Shown piece after piece: positions 17,733 through 32,147 of a stretch of 64,000 bases of DNA. Under the pieces are notes generated by a model. It was given only the letters and a program-made list of their open reading frames with translations, had not been told where the DNA came from and did no database searches. This DNA comes from Mariniflexile maritimum. GTDB lineage: Bacteria > Bacteroidota > Bacteroidia > Flavobacteriales > Flavobacteriaceae. Numbering within the stretch: position 1 is the stretch's first letter; each line of letters starts with the position of its first letter. Location: assembly GCF_009746565.1 (NCBI RefSeq), contig NZ_WRPN01000006.1:1-64000 (forward strand). Reading direction: 5' to 3'. The position numbers and the translations under genes are program-made.

Positions 17733-19100
17733 ATGGAACATAAAAAAGGAAGCTTAAAAAGCACAATAGCTGTATCGCTTACAAATTATTTGGATGCGGG
17801 TGCCATTGTAGCCGGCGCAAGCGGATTGACGCTTTGGCAAAATTATCTCGGGCTTACCGAAGGACATCTTGGTTGGCTTAACGCCATTAGTGCCAACTGT
17901 TTTGGTGCTGCCATTGGAGCGATTATCGGTGGTTTTCTTGCCGACAAATACGGTCGAAAAACCATTTACACCTACAATATGCTTGTATATATGTTGGGGG
18001 TTGCAATTATCATCTTCACGGTCAATTTCCCAATGTTGTTAATGGGCTTTCTAGTTACGGGCATTTCGGTAGGAGCCGGTGTTCCTGCGTCGTGGACTTA
18101 TATTTCTGAAAATTCAGAAGTGAATAATCGCGGACGTAATATGGGAATTTCTCAGTTTGCCTGGGGAGTCGGTCCAACAATCATTTTGCTTTTGGGAATG
18201 TTACTTGCTCCCGGTAAAGCCGATGCTGCAGCCGGTGCTTTATTTGGCTATGTGGAAAAAATGGCGACATTATTTTTAGGAAACGACGCAAGCCTTGAAG
18301 CGGTCAATGTGTTCAGCAGTCGTCTTATTTTCGGTTCGTTGTTTATTGTAGCGTTTATAGCATGGACTTTGCAACGAAAACTAAATGAATCAAAAGATTG
18401 GGAAGATGCTCAGCAAGCTCAAGGCATAGAGAAGCAACCGAGTGTTTTTGCGTCGTTTGGATTACTTTTCAAAAACAAGGTAAATATGCGCACCATGCTT
18501 TTTCTTGCAGGTATTTACGTTTCTTGGAACATGGTTGCTTCCGTGATGGGTTTCTTTCAACAACATATTTATGAAAATGCTGGCGGCCTTTCCAACGGAC
18601 AGGCTAATATGGTATCGGCCGTACAATGGATCGTGATTATAGCCGTAACTTATTTCGGTTTTGCCATGATAGTCGATAAAGTAAATCAGCGCCTGTTGTA
18701 TTTTATCGGCACGTTTATAGGGGTCGTTGCATGGTGTATCCTCATTTTTATAGGAATAAAAAATTATGCTGCGTTATGGACGTTCACTATTCTTTGGGGT
18801 ATTCACGCGGGTATCAGTGTACAGGCATTTTATGCGCTTTGGGCTTCGGAACTCTTTCCAGCCAAATATCGTGCGGGGGCGCAAGGGGTAATGTTCTTTG
18901 CCGTAAGAGCCATAGCGGCAATATGGGGATTGGTATTTGTTCATATTTACGGCGAAAATGGCGAGGGGTTTAATACGGCGGCCTACATGATGGTAGGTTT
19001 GCTTCTTGTTGCGTTAGTAATAGGAACTATTTGGACACCCAAAACCCGTGGTAAAACATTGCAACAAATAACAAAAGAAAGATACGGAGACACTGTTTAA
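17733..19100 (+). CDS. Major facilitator superfamily sugar transporter
   Basis: A 455-residue protein with twelve predicted membrane helices and a central cytoplasmic loop rich in charged residues (LNESKDWEDAQQAQGIEKQ). The sugar-porter signature between helices 2 and 3 is seen as GFLADKYGRK (67-76). It resembles inositol and sugar porters more than drug exporters. It lies after a 178-bp gap, the largest inside this run, and by eye its DNA is richer in GC than the neighbouring genes (29/60 and 25/60 in two sampled lines, against 16/60 and 22/60 in lines of its neighbours). It may be a later addition. The substrate is unknown. Confidence 0.92.
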   Translation: MEHKKGSLKSTIAVSLTNYLDAGAIVAGASGLTLWQNYLGLTEGHLGWLNAISANCFGAAIGAIIGGFLADKYGRKTIYTYNMLVYMLGVAIIIFTVNFPMLLMGFLVTGISVGAGVPASWTYISENSEVNNRGRNMGISQFAWGVGPTIILLLGMLLAPGKADAAAGALFGYVEKMATLFLGNDASLEAVNVFSSRLIFGSLFIVAFIAWTLQRKLNESKDWEDAQQAQGIEKQPSVFASFGLLFKNKVNMRTMLFLAGIYVSWNMVASVMGFFQQHIYENAGGLSNGQANMVSAVQWIVIIAVTYFGFAMIVDKVNQRLLYFIGTFIGVVAWCILIFIGIKNYAALWTFTILWGIHAGISVQAFYALWASELFPAKYRAGAQGVMFFAVRAIAAIWGLVFVHIYGENGEGFNTAAYMMVGLLLVALVIGTIWTPKTRGKTLQQITKERYGDTV

Positions 19101-19134
19101 AACCGTTTTTGTAGTATCATAAAAAATAAAACTG

Positions 19135-21264
19135 ATGGATAAATCTTTTTTGCCAAATGCCGCTTCTGTTTCAACATGGATATGGTATCCGGGCGATTAC
19201 GAAATATGGTTAAGCAATAAAATGCAAGTAAGGCGCACAGAGCGGGAAGCGGTTTTTCCGCCGCTTTGGCGTTATTACAGTCCATATCCTTTGGTAACCT
19301 TTCAAACTGAAGTAGATATTCCGGAAGCCGATGACGTAAAAATTTATTCAGAAGGTTCTTTTCAATTACTGGTGAATGATGTACAAATCTATGGGCAGCC
19401 AAAATCAATTAAAATACCAGCAGGCAAGCATAAAATAGCTTTAAAAGTTTACAACCAAGAAGTGTTACCCGCTATTTATATTGATGGTAAATATGTAAAA
19501 TCAAATAGTTCTTGGATAGTAACCAATGAAGATAAATTGTGGATTGATGAAACGGGCAAAGCACAACAATCAGGAACGCCGTGGATGCCTGTTGGTTCTT
19601 GGAATTTTGATGCGCCTGAAAATAAACCTTCAGAATTTAAACTCACAACCGAACCTTGGAATGCTGTAAAAACAGAAAAAGTTGGTGCTGGAGAGTTGGT
19701 AGATTTTGGAAAAGAAACCTTTGGTTACATCCAAATACATGGTTTAAAAGGCAAAGGAAAGTTGGCATTATATTATGGTGAATCTCGTGAGGAAGCATTA
19801 GATACCGATAAATGTGAAACACTTGATTATCTTTATTTTGATGGCAGTCAGCAAGAAACATATATACATAACAAATCCAAAGCATTCCGATATGTGCAAG
19901 TACAAGCAGATGCAACAGTTCAGTACGATGCCATTTCCATGCTTTATGAATATTTACCATTAAACTATCGTGGAAAATTCAAGTCATCCGATGATTTATT
20001 GAACAATATTTGGGATGTTTCGGCATACACCATGCACTTAACCACGCGCGAGTTTTTTATCGATGGCATTAAACGCGACCGTTGGATATGGTCTGGTGAT
20101 GCCTATCAAAGTTATTTGATGAACTATTATTTGTTTTTTGATTCGCCATCAGTAGAACGAACCCTATTGGCACTTCGCGGCAAAGAACCCGTAACGGCAC
20201 ACATCAATATCATCATGGATTATTCGTTGTATTGGTTTGTGGGTATTTACGATTACTATTTATATACGGGCGACACCAAGTTTATAAAGACGTTTTATCA
20301 ACGAATGAAAACGCTTATGGAGTACTGTTTGGGCAGAAGAAATAAAAACGGATTTCTAGAACCATTGGAAGGAGATTGGGTGTTTATTGATTGGGCAGAT
20401 GGTTTGCCAAAAACAGGCGAAGTAAGTTTTGAACAAATGCTTTTAGTGCGAAGTTTAGAAGCTATGGCTGTAAGTGCCGAAATAGCAAGTGAAACTGAAG
20501 ACCAAAAACGCTATCAAAAATTAGCCAACGACTTAAAAACCAATTTGTTTGATGTATTTTGGGATGAAAAAGAAAACGTTATGAAGCATCAGCGTATTGA
20601 TGGAAAAATACAAGACATGGTTACCAGATATGCCAATATGTTTGGTATCTTTTTCAATTATTTTGATGAGGAACAAAAACAAAGCGTAAAAAACAAGGTG
20701 TTGCTTAATGATGCTATTTTGCAAATCACCACACCATATATGCGATTTTACGAGTTAGAAGCCTTATGTGCTATGGGCGAACAAAAATTCGTGTTGGATG
20801 AAATTCGAGATTATTGGGGTGGTATGTTAGCAAATGATGCCACCTCATTTTGGGAAAAATACGACCCAAAGCAAAGTGGAAAAGACCATTTAGAAATGTA
20901 CGGACGTCCTTATGGAAAAAGCCTGTGTCACGCTTGGGGTGCTAGCCCAATTTATCTTTTTGGAAAATATTATTTGGGTGTAAAACCAACAAAACCAGGG
21001 TATGCAGAATATGAAATTAAACCAAATTTAGGCGGTTTACAATGGATAGAAGGTAAAGTGCCAACACCAAACGGAAATGTTTCATTATATTGTAGTACAA
21101 ACGAAATTAAAGTAAAAGCTTCAAAAGGCATGGGTACTTTAATCATTAACAGTAAAAGTAAACCAACTTCAAATTATGGTAACATAACTATTTTAGGAAA
21201 ACACCAATACCAATTGGAAATTCAACCAAATACACCATATCATATTAATTACAAAGCATTATAA
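19135..21264 (+). CDS. GH78-type alpha-L-rhamnosidase-like protein, cytoplasmic
   Basis: A 709-residue protein without signal peptide. N-terminal beta-sandwich domains (about 1-280) precede an (alpha/alpha)6 barrel of the bacterial rhamnosidase six-hairpin type and a C-terminal beta domain (about 630-709). The first catalytic block reads DGIKRDRWIWSGD rather than the classical DCPQRDERLGW form, and the general-base block is ATSFWEKYDP with a conserved glutamate. The variant block is found in a recognised subgroup, so activity is likely but the substrate may not be plain alpha-rhamnoside. Its cytoplasmic location next to two transporters suggests cleavage of an imported rhamnose-containing disaccharide. 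Confidence 0.85.
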   Translation: MDKSFLPNAASVSTWIWYPGDYEIWLSNKMQVRRTEREAVFPPLWRYYSPYPLVTFQTEVDIPEADDVKIYSEGSFQLLVNDVQIYGQPKSIKIPAGKHKIALKVYNQEVLPAIYIDGKYVKSNSSWIVTNEDKLWIDETGKAQQSGTPWMPVGSWNFDAPENKPSEFKLTTEPWNAVKTEKVGAGELVDFGKETFGYIQIHGLKGKGKLALYYGESREEALDTDKCETLDYLYFDGSQQETYIHNKSKAFRYVQVQADATVQYDAISMLYEYLPLNYRGKFKSSDDLLNNIWDVSAYTMHLTTREFFIDGIKRDRWIWSGDAYQSYLMNYYLFFDSPSVERTLLALRGKEPVTAHINIIMDYSLYWFVGIYDYYLYTGDTKFIKTFYQRMKTLMEYCLGRRNKNGFLEPLEGDWVFIDWADGLPKTGEVSFEQMLLVRSLEAMAVSAEIASETEDQKRYQKLANDLKTNLFDVFWDEKENVMKHQRIDGKIQDMVTRYANMFGIFFNYFDEEQKQSVKNKVLLNDAILQITTPYMRFYELEALCAMGEQKFVLDEIRDYWGGMLANDATSFWEKYDPKQSGKDHLEMYGRPYGKSLCHAWGASPIYLFGKYYLGVKPTKPGYAEYEIKPNLGGLQWIEGKVPTPNGNVSLYCSTNEIKVKASKGMGTLIINSKSKPTSNYGNITILGKHQYQLEIQPNTPYHINYKAL

Positions 21265-21269
21265 ATACG

Positions 21270-22901
21270 ATGATTAAAATGAGGTTTATATTTATTTTAG
21301 TAAGCACTTTAGGATGTCTTTTGGGGAATTCTCAAAACGCAATTCCGAGTTGGCAACCAGCTTCTTATAAAATGGTTGGCTCTCATTATCAAACCTTTAC
21401 TGCATCACAATATGCACACGTTTTTTCTGGAAGCAAGCATAATGTTGTTCGTTTAGCACCCGAATTAAAAGGTTTAACAGGTATTAAATTACCTTATAAA
21501 ACTGATAATCCATTAAAATTGAAATTTAATGAGCCAGTTAAAGTGATTGTTGGTGTTTTTAAAGATGAAAATTCAAACATCAAAGAAGATAAAAATGCGC
21601 AGCTTGTTTTACAAAATGGATTAACTATTTCTGGTTTGTCATTTGTAGATGTGTATGCTATGCCATATTCAAAGGGAACACATGTTATTAATACATCTGG
21701 TATATGCACCGTTTTGGGCGTTATAAAAGCAAATGAAACATTGAATTTTCGAAATGCAGAATGTCCAGATGGCAGGCTTTGGAATCCAACTTTTATAGTG
21801 GAAGGCTTTTCAGATGAAAAACCATTATTTGAAATTATTGGCGGTCAAAATTCACCAGTAGTTGATGAAGGCATGCCTGGAACCGAAGGCATTCAAGGTG
21901 GTTTTGAAGGTGGTCGTGTTGTAAAAGTTGGTGATAGGTATCATATGTTTCCAACAGAACGCGCTGGAGAAGTTGGGGTTGAAGCCTATTACGATCGTGT
22001 AAAAACTAAAATTGGGCATTGGACAAGTACAGACGCCATCAACTGGAAACGTGAATCTACCATTTTACAAGCGAGTGGAACGTATGCCATTACTGAAGAT
22101 GATAACCCCATGAACGATAGGCGTGCAGCTATTTGGTCGTACATGCCTGTTTTTAATGAAGTGGCAAATAAATGGTATGGCTACTATTTGGCATATACCG
22201 TTCATAAAGAGATTGAGCCAAACCATTCTTTTGGGCGTATTTGGCGATGCGAATCTATTGTTGATGGTATAGAAGGCATTGGTGGCCCATATAAAGATAT
22301 AGGCATTATTATTGAACCTGGTTTAAATTCAAAGCCATGGGAAGGCCGTCAAGGTGTCGCTTCTTTTTTTCCATATAAAGTGGGTGAAAATGAATGGTTA
22401 GGTTTTTATAGTGGTGCGTATCCGTTTAAAACTTGGGACGATTATCCTAAGAAATCAGGAAAAGGCTGGTTTGTAGGACTTGCTAAATCCAATAGCTTAG
22501 AAGGCCCTTGGAAACGTTTAGATGCAACAATAAACCCCATAACATCGATGCATCCTTTTTTTGTTGAAAATCCCATTGTCAGTCAGTTGCCCGATGGAAC
22601 ATACATCGCTGTTTTTGATGGCGGTCCTGATGGTTGGGGGCATCATTTACCTAATATGATGGCCTATAGTTTGTCTAAAGATGGTTTAAAATGGTCGGAA
22701 GCACGCTATTTACCAATTGAAACCAAAGTTGATAAATGGTGGGACATCATGCGAACACCTTTATGTTTAATTCCCGAAGGAAACGATATTTACACCATTG
22801 TATATGCTGCCATCGATTTGAAAAGAAGATTTCATCCTATGGGTATGGTAAAAGTTAAATTGAATAAAGAAGCACTGGCTGAAAGACTTCAAAAGTTATA
22901 G
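21270..22901 (+). CDS. Exported five-bladed beta-propeller protein, glycosidase-like, unassigned
   Basis: A 543-residue exported protein. The start is ATG 21270 or the in-frame ATG at 21279; either gives a signal sequence, with a possible lipobox (TLGC). Residues about 25-190 form an all-beta N-terminal domain. From about 195 on there are repeated strands with 'GGRVVKVGDRYHMF', 'GHWTSTDAINWKRE', 'WYGYYLAYT', 'VGLAKSNSLEGPWKRLD' and 'NPIVSQLPDGTYIAVFDGG', the layout of the GH43/GH32-type five-bladed propeller. I do not recognise the exact family and give no substrate. It starts five bases after the GH78-like gene and is five bases from the next, so it belongs to the same transcript. Confidence 0.7.
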   Translation: MIKMRFIFILVSTLGCLLGNSQNAIPSWQPASYKMVGSHYQTFTASQYAHVFSGSKHNVVRLAPELKGLTGIKLPYKTDNPLKLKFNEPVKVIVGVFKDENSNIKEDKNAQLVLQNGLTISGLSFVDVYAMPYSKGTHVINTSGICTVLGVIKANETLNFRNAECPDGRLWNPTFIVEGFSDEKPLFEIIGGQNSPVVDEGMPGTEGIQGGFEGGRVVKVGDRYHMFPTERAGEVGVEAYYDRVKTKIGHWTSTDAINWKRESTILQASGTYAITEDDNPMNDRRAAIWSYMPVFNEVANKWYGYYLAYTVHKEIEPNHSFGRIWRCESIVDGIEGIGGPYKDIGIIIEPGLNSKPWEGRQGVASFFPYKVGENEWLGFYSGAYPFKTWDDYPKKSGKGWFVGLAKSNSLEGPWKRLDATINPITSMHPFFVENPIVSQLPDGTYIAVFDGGPDGWGHHLPNMMAYSLSKDGLKWSEARYLPIETKVDKWWDIMRTPLCLIPEGNDIYTIVYAAIDLKRRFHPMGMVKVKLNKEALAERLQKL

Positions 22902-22906
22902 AATAA

Positions 22907-27302
<4,396 letters not shown>

Positions 27303-30300
27303 ATGAAAAAAACAACAAAATACCTGTTCCTGTTTTTGGTTGTTCTATGGATGTTTTCATGCAAGGAAACCCAAGAGATTAGTACATCTTATTTTAAGCC
27401 AACCCAAGAAACCGCAAAATCGTGGGTGTATTGGTATTGGCTGAAAAGTGCCTATTCCAAAGAAGGGATTACGGCCGATTTGGAAGCCATGAAAAGTGCT
27501 GGCTTAAGAGGCGCTTATTTAATGACCATTAAAGGGCCAACCGACCCACCTTTGATGGACCCACCCGTTTTACAATTGAGCAAAGAATTTTGGGACATGG
27601 TACAATGGGCATTGACCGAAGCGGACAGGTTGGGGCTGAAAATAGCGTTCCATCCCGCCGATGGGTTTGCCGTTGCCGGCGGGCCATGGATTACGCCAGA
27701 ACTATCCATGCAAAAAGTAGTTTGGGCCGATACGCTTGTTTCTGAAAATAGTACGAGAAATTTAAAACTGCCAGTTCCCCAACATTTTGAAACTTACTAT
27801 AAAGACATCGCTACCTTTGCAATTCCTGTTAATGAAGCTTTTAAAACGTCCATAGACATTCAACCTAAAATAACCACCTCGAATAACGAAACTGCGGTGT
27901 TTTTAACCGATAATTCAAAGGAAGAAACACAATTCAGGTTAAACGAAGTTGGTTGGGTCCAATATGAATTTGAACAACCATTTACTTGTAAATCCATTCA
28001 AATTGAAACCCAAGGGAATAATTACCAAGCACACCGCTTATTGGTTGAAGTTAGCGATGATGGTATAAATTTTAAAAGTTTGGGCAGGTTGGAAACACCG
28101 CGCCACGGTTGGCAAGATACCGATGCCTTTTACACCCATAGCATTGTTCCAACCACGGCCAAATATTTCCGGTTTGTTTATAATCCTGAAGGAACCGAAC
28201 CTGGAGCTGAAGATTTAGATTCAGCTAAATGGAACCAAGGTTTGAAGGTGGCAAAAATCATCCTTTCCAACGAGCCTTTAATTGATAATTATCAAGGCAA
28301 ATCGGGGGCTGTTTGGCGCGTTAGTTCCTTAACAACGGAAAATAAAATAACAAACGAAGATTGTGTTGATGCTTCCAAAATGATCAACATTTCCCATTTT
28401 ATGGATAACAAGGGCGTTTTAAACTGGGAAATTTCAAAAGGAACGTGGCGTATCCTACGCTTTGGGCATACCTCCACAGGCCATGAAAACGCCACGGGTG
28501 GTGCAGGAAAAGGCTTGGAGGTTGATAAATTTAACCCCGAAGCCATTCGTTTTCAGCTGGACCAATGGTTTGGCGAAATGCTAAGAACTGCTGGCCCGGA
28601 ACTGGCTTCAAAAGTTGTTGAAATCCTGCATATGGATAGTTGGGAATGTGGCAGCCAAAATTGGTCGCCCGTTTTTCGAGATGAATTTAAAAAGCGCCGT
28701 GGTTACGATATTGTTGCATATTTACCCGTGATGGCGGGCATTCCGTTAAATGATGTACAAACTTCGGAAAGTATTCTATACGATGTTAGAAAAACCATTT
28801 CCGAATTAATTGCCGATAATTTCTTTGGAACTTTAGCCGATGAAGCTAAAAAAGCAGGCGTTAAATGCAGTTCAGAAAACGTGGCGCCCACCATGACAAG
28901 TGATGCCTTGTTGCATTTTAAGTACATTGATTACCCAAGCGGCGAATTTTGGTTTAGAAGCCCCACGCACGATAAACCTTTTGATATGTTGGATGCCATT
29001 TCTGGCGGCCATATTTACGGTAAGGACATTATTCAAGCGGAAGCTTTTACGCAACTTCGCATGGACTGGGACGAGCATCCGGGCAATTTAAAAACCTTGG
29101 CCGATAGAAATTATGCCTTGGGCATCAACCGTTTTTTTTATCACGTGTTTGTCCATAATCCGTGGTTGGATAGAAAACCGGGCATGACTTTGGACCCCAT
29201 TGGAACCTTTTTTCAGCGCGACCAAACCTGGTGGAAACCCGGCAAAGCGTTTTTCGATTATTGTAAAAATGTACAGTTTCAGCTTCAAAAAGGACATCCT
29301 GTTATCGATTTGGCCGTTTTTACAGGTGAAGATATTCCGTCAAGGTCGGTGTTGCCCGATAGGTTGGTGCCGTCTATCCCGAATATTTTTGGCGAGCAGC
29401 GCATAGCTTCAGAAAAAGCACGATTAGAAAATATGGGGCAACCGTCCGCAAACATGCCAAAGGAAGTGCGCTATTCAAAAAACAGCACCGATTTATCCGC
29501 ATGGACAAATGCCTTAAATGGCTATAAATATACCTCGTTTAATGCCGATGTATTGTTGAATGACGCCAAAGTAATAAACGGCAAAGTGGTTTTTAGGGGC
29601 GGTATTGAATACAGTGCCTTATTGTTTCTGGGGAGCAGAAAATTATCGCCCAATAATATCATGTCTTTGGAAGTGGCCCAAAAAATGTTGGCCTTAGTAA
29701 AAGAAGGCGCAACCATTTTCATTGCTGAAAAACCTACTAAAATGACCGGTTTTTTATCATCTTCAGAAAAAGAACAATGGCAAAACGTGATTGACGAATT
29801 ATGGAATGGCAACGGAACACAACAATGGCCCTTAGGAAAAGGAATTGTGGTAAAGTTGCCTTATGTAGAACAAACTTTTGAGAAATTAGGATTTGTTCCA
29901 GACGTTTTGGTAAATGAAAAACCGCAAAGCATGGCATGGACCCATCGAAGAAATGCCGATAGCGATATTTATTTTTTATCCAATCAATTGGAAGAAAAAG
30001 TAAATCGGATTTTATCTTTTAGAATTTCAGGAAGAACGCCTTATTTATACCATCCCATAACAGGTGTTGAAACGGAAATTAAAAACTGGAAAATTGAAAA
30101 CGGACGCACCATCATGCCGTTGCAATTTGATAAAAATGAATCGTTTTTCATTATTTTTAAAGCGCCAACAAGAGAGAAATCTTCAAACGGAAAACAAAAT
30201 TGGTCGGATTTTGAAACGGTTGAAACCTTAAATGAAGATTGGATCCTTCAATTTGATAAAGCGTTCAACGGGCCTTCAAACCCAATAAAAATCAATAAAC

Positions 30301-30701
30301 TGTTTGATTGGAGCACTTCTGAAAATGATAGCATTGCATATTATTCAGGAACCGTTAGCTATTCAAAAACCTTCCAATTGCATACATCTGAAACTAAAGA
30401 TTTGTATCTGGATTTTGAAGACATCAACAACCTGGCAGAAGTCATTTTAAACGGAAAAAATTGTGGCATTATTTGGACGTTTCCATACCGTGTCAATATT
30501 TCCGAAGCCCTGAAAAAAGGGGAAAATACCTTGGAAATAAAAGTGACCAATACCTGGGCAAACCGCTTGATGGGCGACCAAAAACTACCTGAAAAAGACC
30601 GTTTAACTTGGACCACCGCACCGTATCGATTGGAAGGAAATCCACTATTGAAAGCAGGATTACTAGGAAAAATAACCATTAAAAAAGAAATAAGAAAGTA
30701 A
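27303..30701 (+). CDS. GH106 family alpha-L-rhamnosidase, lipoprotein
   Basis: A 1132-residue protein with a lipoprotein signal (WMFSC, C20). The first residues of the mature protein (a KSWVYWYWL segment, then ITADLEAMKSAGLRGAYLM) are the hallmark of GH106, as is the LHMDSWECG motif (E448 a likely catalytic residue). A C-terminal beta-sandwich with 'YSKTFQLHTSETKDLYLDFEDI' and 'AEVILNGKNCGIIWTFPYRVNI' follows. GH106 enzymes are inverting rhamnosidases; characterised members act on rhamnogalacturonan side chains. The ATG directly follows the stop codon of the GH2 gene with no spacing, so the two are surely co-transcribed. Confidence 0.92.
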   Translation: MKKTTKYLFLFLVVLWMFSCKETQEISTSYFKPTQETAKSWVYWYWLKSAYSKEGITADLEAMKSAGLRGAYLMTIKGPTDPPLMDPPVLQLSKEFWDMVQWALTEADRLGLKIAFHPADGFAVAGGPWITPELSMQKVVWADTLVSENSTRNLKLPVPQHFETYYKDIATFAIPVNEAFKTSIDIQPKITTSNNETAVFLTDNSKEETQFRLNEVGWVQYEFEQPFTCKSIQIETQGNNYQAHRLLVEVSDDGINFKSLGRLETPRHGWQDTDAFYTHSIVPTTAKYFRFVYNPEGTEPGAEDLDSAKWNQGLKVAKIILSNEPLIDNYQGKSGAVWRVSSLTTENKITNEDCVDASKMINISHFMDNKGVLNWEISKGTWRILRFGHTSTGHENATGGAGKGLEVDKFNPEAIRFQLDQWFGEMLRTAGPELASKVVEILHMDSWECGSQNWSPVFRDEFKKRRGYDIVAYLPVMAGIPLNDVQTSESILYDVRKTISELIADNFFGTLADEAKKAGVKCSSENVAPTMTSDALLHFKYIDYPSGEFWFRSPTHDKPFDMLDAISGGHIYGKDIIQAEAFTQLRMDWDEHPGNLKTLADRNYALGINRFFYHVFVHNPWLDRKPGMTLDPIGTFFQRDQTWWKPGKAFFDYCKNVQFQLQKGHPVIDLAVFTGEDIPSRSVLPDRLVPSIPNIFGEQRIASEKARLENMGQPSANMPKEVRYSKNSTDLSAWTNALNGYKYTSFNADVLLNDAKVINGKVVFRGGIEYSALLFLGSRKLSPNNIMSLEVAQKMLALVKEGATIFIAEKPTKMTGFLSSSEKEQWQNVIDELWNGNGTQQWPLGKGIVVKLPYVEQTFEKLGFVPDVLVNEKPQSMAWTHRRNADSDIYFLSNQLEEKVNRILSFRISGRTPYLYHPITGVETEIKNWKIENGRTIMPLQFDKNESFFIIFKAPTREKSSNGKQNWSDFETVETLNEDWILQFDKAFNGPSNPIKINKLFDWSTSENDSIAYYSGTVSYSKTFQLHTSETKDLYLDFEDINNLAEVILNGKNCGIIWTFPYRVNISEALKKGENTLEIKVTNTWANRLMGDQKLPEKDRLTWTTAPYRLEGNPLLKAGLLGKITIKKEIRK

Positions 30702-30702
30702 C

Positions 30703-32139
30703 ATGAAAAAACTAATTAGTATTGCCATTTTTTGCTTTTCGGCATGGTTTCAGCTATATGCCGAAATAAAATTACCAGCCTTGTTTACCGATAATATGAT
30801 GTTGCAACAGCAAATGGAAACGCCCATTTGGGGTTGGGCAACCAAAAACGGCACCCTTTCGATTACAACTTCATGGGATTCTAAAACATATCAAGTAAAT
30901 GTTGATAAGCAAGGTAAATGGACAACAAAAGTAAAAACACCTGTGGCCGGCGGCACTTTTGAAATTGTGATTAAGGAAGGCTTGGAAACCAAAACCATTA
31001 AAAATGTGCTTATTGGCGAAGTTTGGCTGTGTTCGGGGCAGTCCAATATGGAAATGCCATTAAAGGGATTTACGGGGCAACCGGTTTTGGGCGGTAATGA
31101 AGCCATTGTAAATTCGGCAAACAACAACATCAGGTTTATAAGCGTGCCAAGGGCAACCGTATTGTCGCCTACGGATGATTTTGAAGGCAGTTGGCAAGTG
31201 GCCTCACCACAAACTACAGGAAATTTTAGCGCAACCGCTTGGTTTTTTGGAAGCTTGATACAAAAAGTTTTAAACGTTCCTGTGGGGTTGATAGAAGTGT
31301 CCTATGGCGGCTCCAATGTGGAAGCTTGGATGAATGCCGAAATGCTTAAAGACTTTAAAAACATAAGCATTCCCACAAAAAAGGAAGATTTTAAGGAAGC
31401 CCCAAACCGCGAACCGACCACCTTGTTCAACGGTATGCTATCGCCCACCATTGGTTACGGCATTAAAGGCGCCATTTGGTACCAAGGCGAATCGAACCGC
31501 GACAGGCCATTTGAATATAAGGACTTGTTCAAAAAAATGGTATCAGGTTGGAGAGGTTTATGGAACCAAGGTGAATTTCCCTTTTATTTCGTTCAAATCG
31601 CCCCGTTTGATTATACGCGTTACCATAAAAACACCTATTTGGCAAAATACAATTCGGCTTATTTGCGCGAAGCACAATGGCAGGCTTCCAAAGAAATACC
31701 AAACGCTGCCATGGCAGTTATAATGGATATTGGTGAAAAGGACAATATCCACCCCGTAGATAAACAAAAAGGCGGCAGCCGATTGGCGTATTTGGCCCTG
31801 GCAAAAACCTATGGCATGAGCGGCTTTGAATTTGAAAGTCCGGAGTTCAACACCATGGAAATAAAAGGAAGCACCGTAACCGTGTCGTTTAACAATGTGC
31901 CAAACGGTATAACGGCGTATAATAAGGAAGTTGTAGGTTTTGAAATGGCGGGCGAGGACCAAGTGTTTTATCCAGCACAAGCGGTTTTGCGAAGTAAGTC
32001 GGTATTGCTCTCATCGCCCCAAGTGGAAAAACCCGTAGCGGTTCGGTATTTGTTTAAGGATTTTACCACGGCCGAAATTTTTAGCGTTGGTGGCTTGCCA
32101 CTGTCGTCCTTCAGAACAGATACCTGGTATAAAGATTGA
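30703..32139 (+). CDS. Sialate-O-acetylesterase-like carbohydrate esterase (SASA domain)
   Basis: A 478-residue exported SGNH-type esterase. The signal peptide ends near LYAE. The catalytic serine lies in SGQSNM (S114), the substrate-binding block in WYQGESN, and the C-terminal Asp-x-x-His block in 'KDNIHP'. These are the SASA-family signatures. Such enzymes remove O-acetyl groups from sugars; in plant-polysaccharide loci they act on acetylated hemicellulose or pectin, so the historical name need not imply sialic acid. It begins one base after the GH106 gene. Confidence 0.9.
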   Translation: MKKLISIAIFCFSAWFQLYAEIKLPALFTDNMMLQQQMETPIWGWATKNGTLSITTSWDSKTYQVNVDKQGKWTTKVKTPVAGGTFEIVIKEGLETKTIKNVLIGEVWLCSGQSNMEMPLKGFTGQPVLGGNEAIVNSANNNIRFISVPRATVLSPTDDFEGSWQVASPQTTGNFSATAWFFGSLIQKVLNVPVGLIEVSYGGSNVEAWMNAEMLKDFKNISIPTKKEDFKEAPNREPTTLFNGMLSPTIGYGIKGAIWYQGESNRDRPFEYKDLFKKMVSGWRGLWNQGEFPFYFVQIAPFDYTRYHKNTYLAKYNSAYLREAQWQASKEIPNAAMAVIMDIGEKDNIHPVDKQKGGSRLAYLALAKTYGMSGFEFESPEFNTMEIKGSTVTVSFNNVPNGITAYNKEVVGFEMAGEDQVFYPAQAVLRSKSVLLSSPQVEKPVAVRYLFKDFTTAEIFSVGGLPLSSFRTDTWYKD

Positions 32140-32147
32140 TTTTAAGA

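Noticed and set aside
31558-31980. A 140-codon minus-strand frame.
   Set aside because: It is antisense to the SASA-type esterase, whose catalytic motifs are intact, and it shows no family features.
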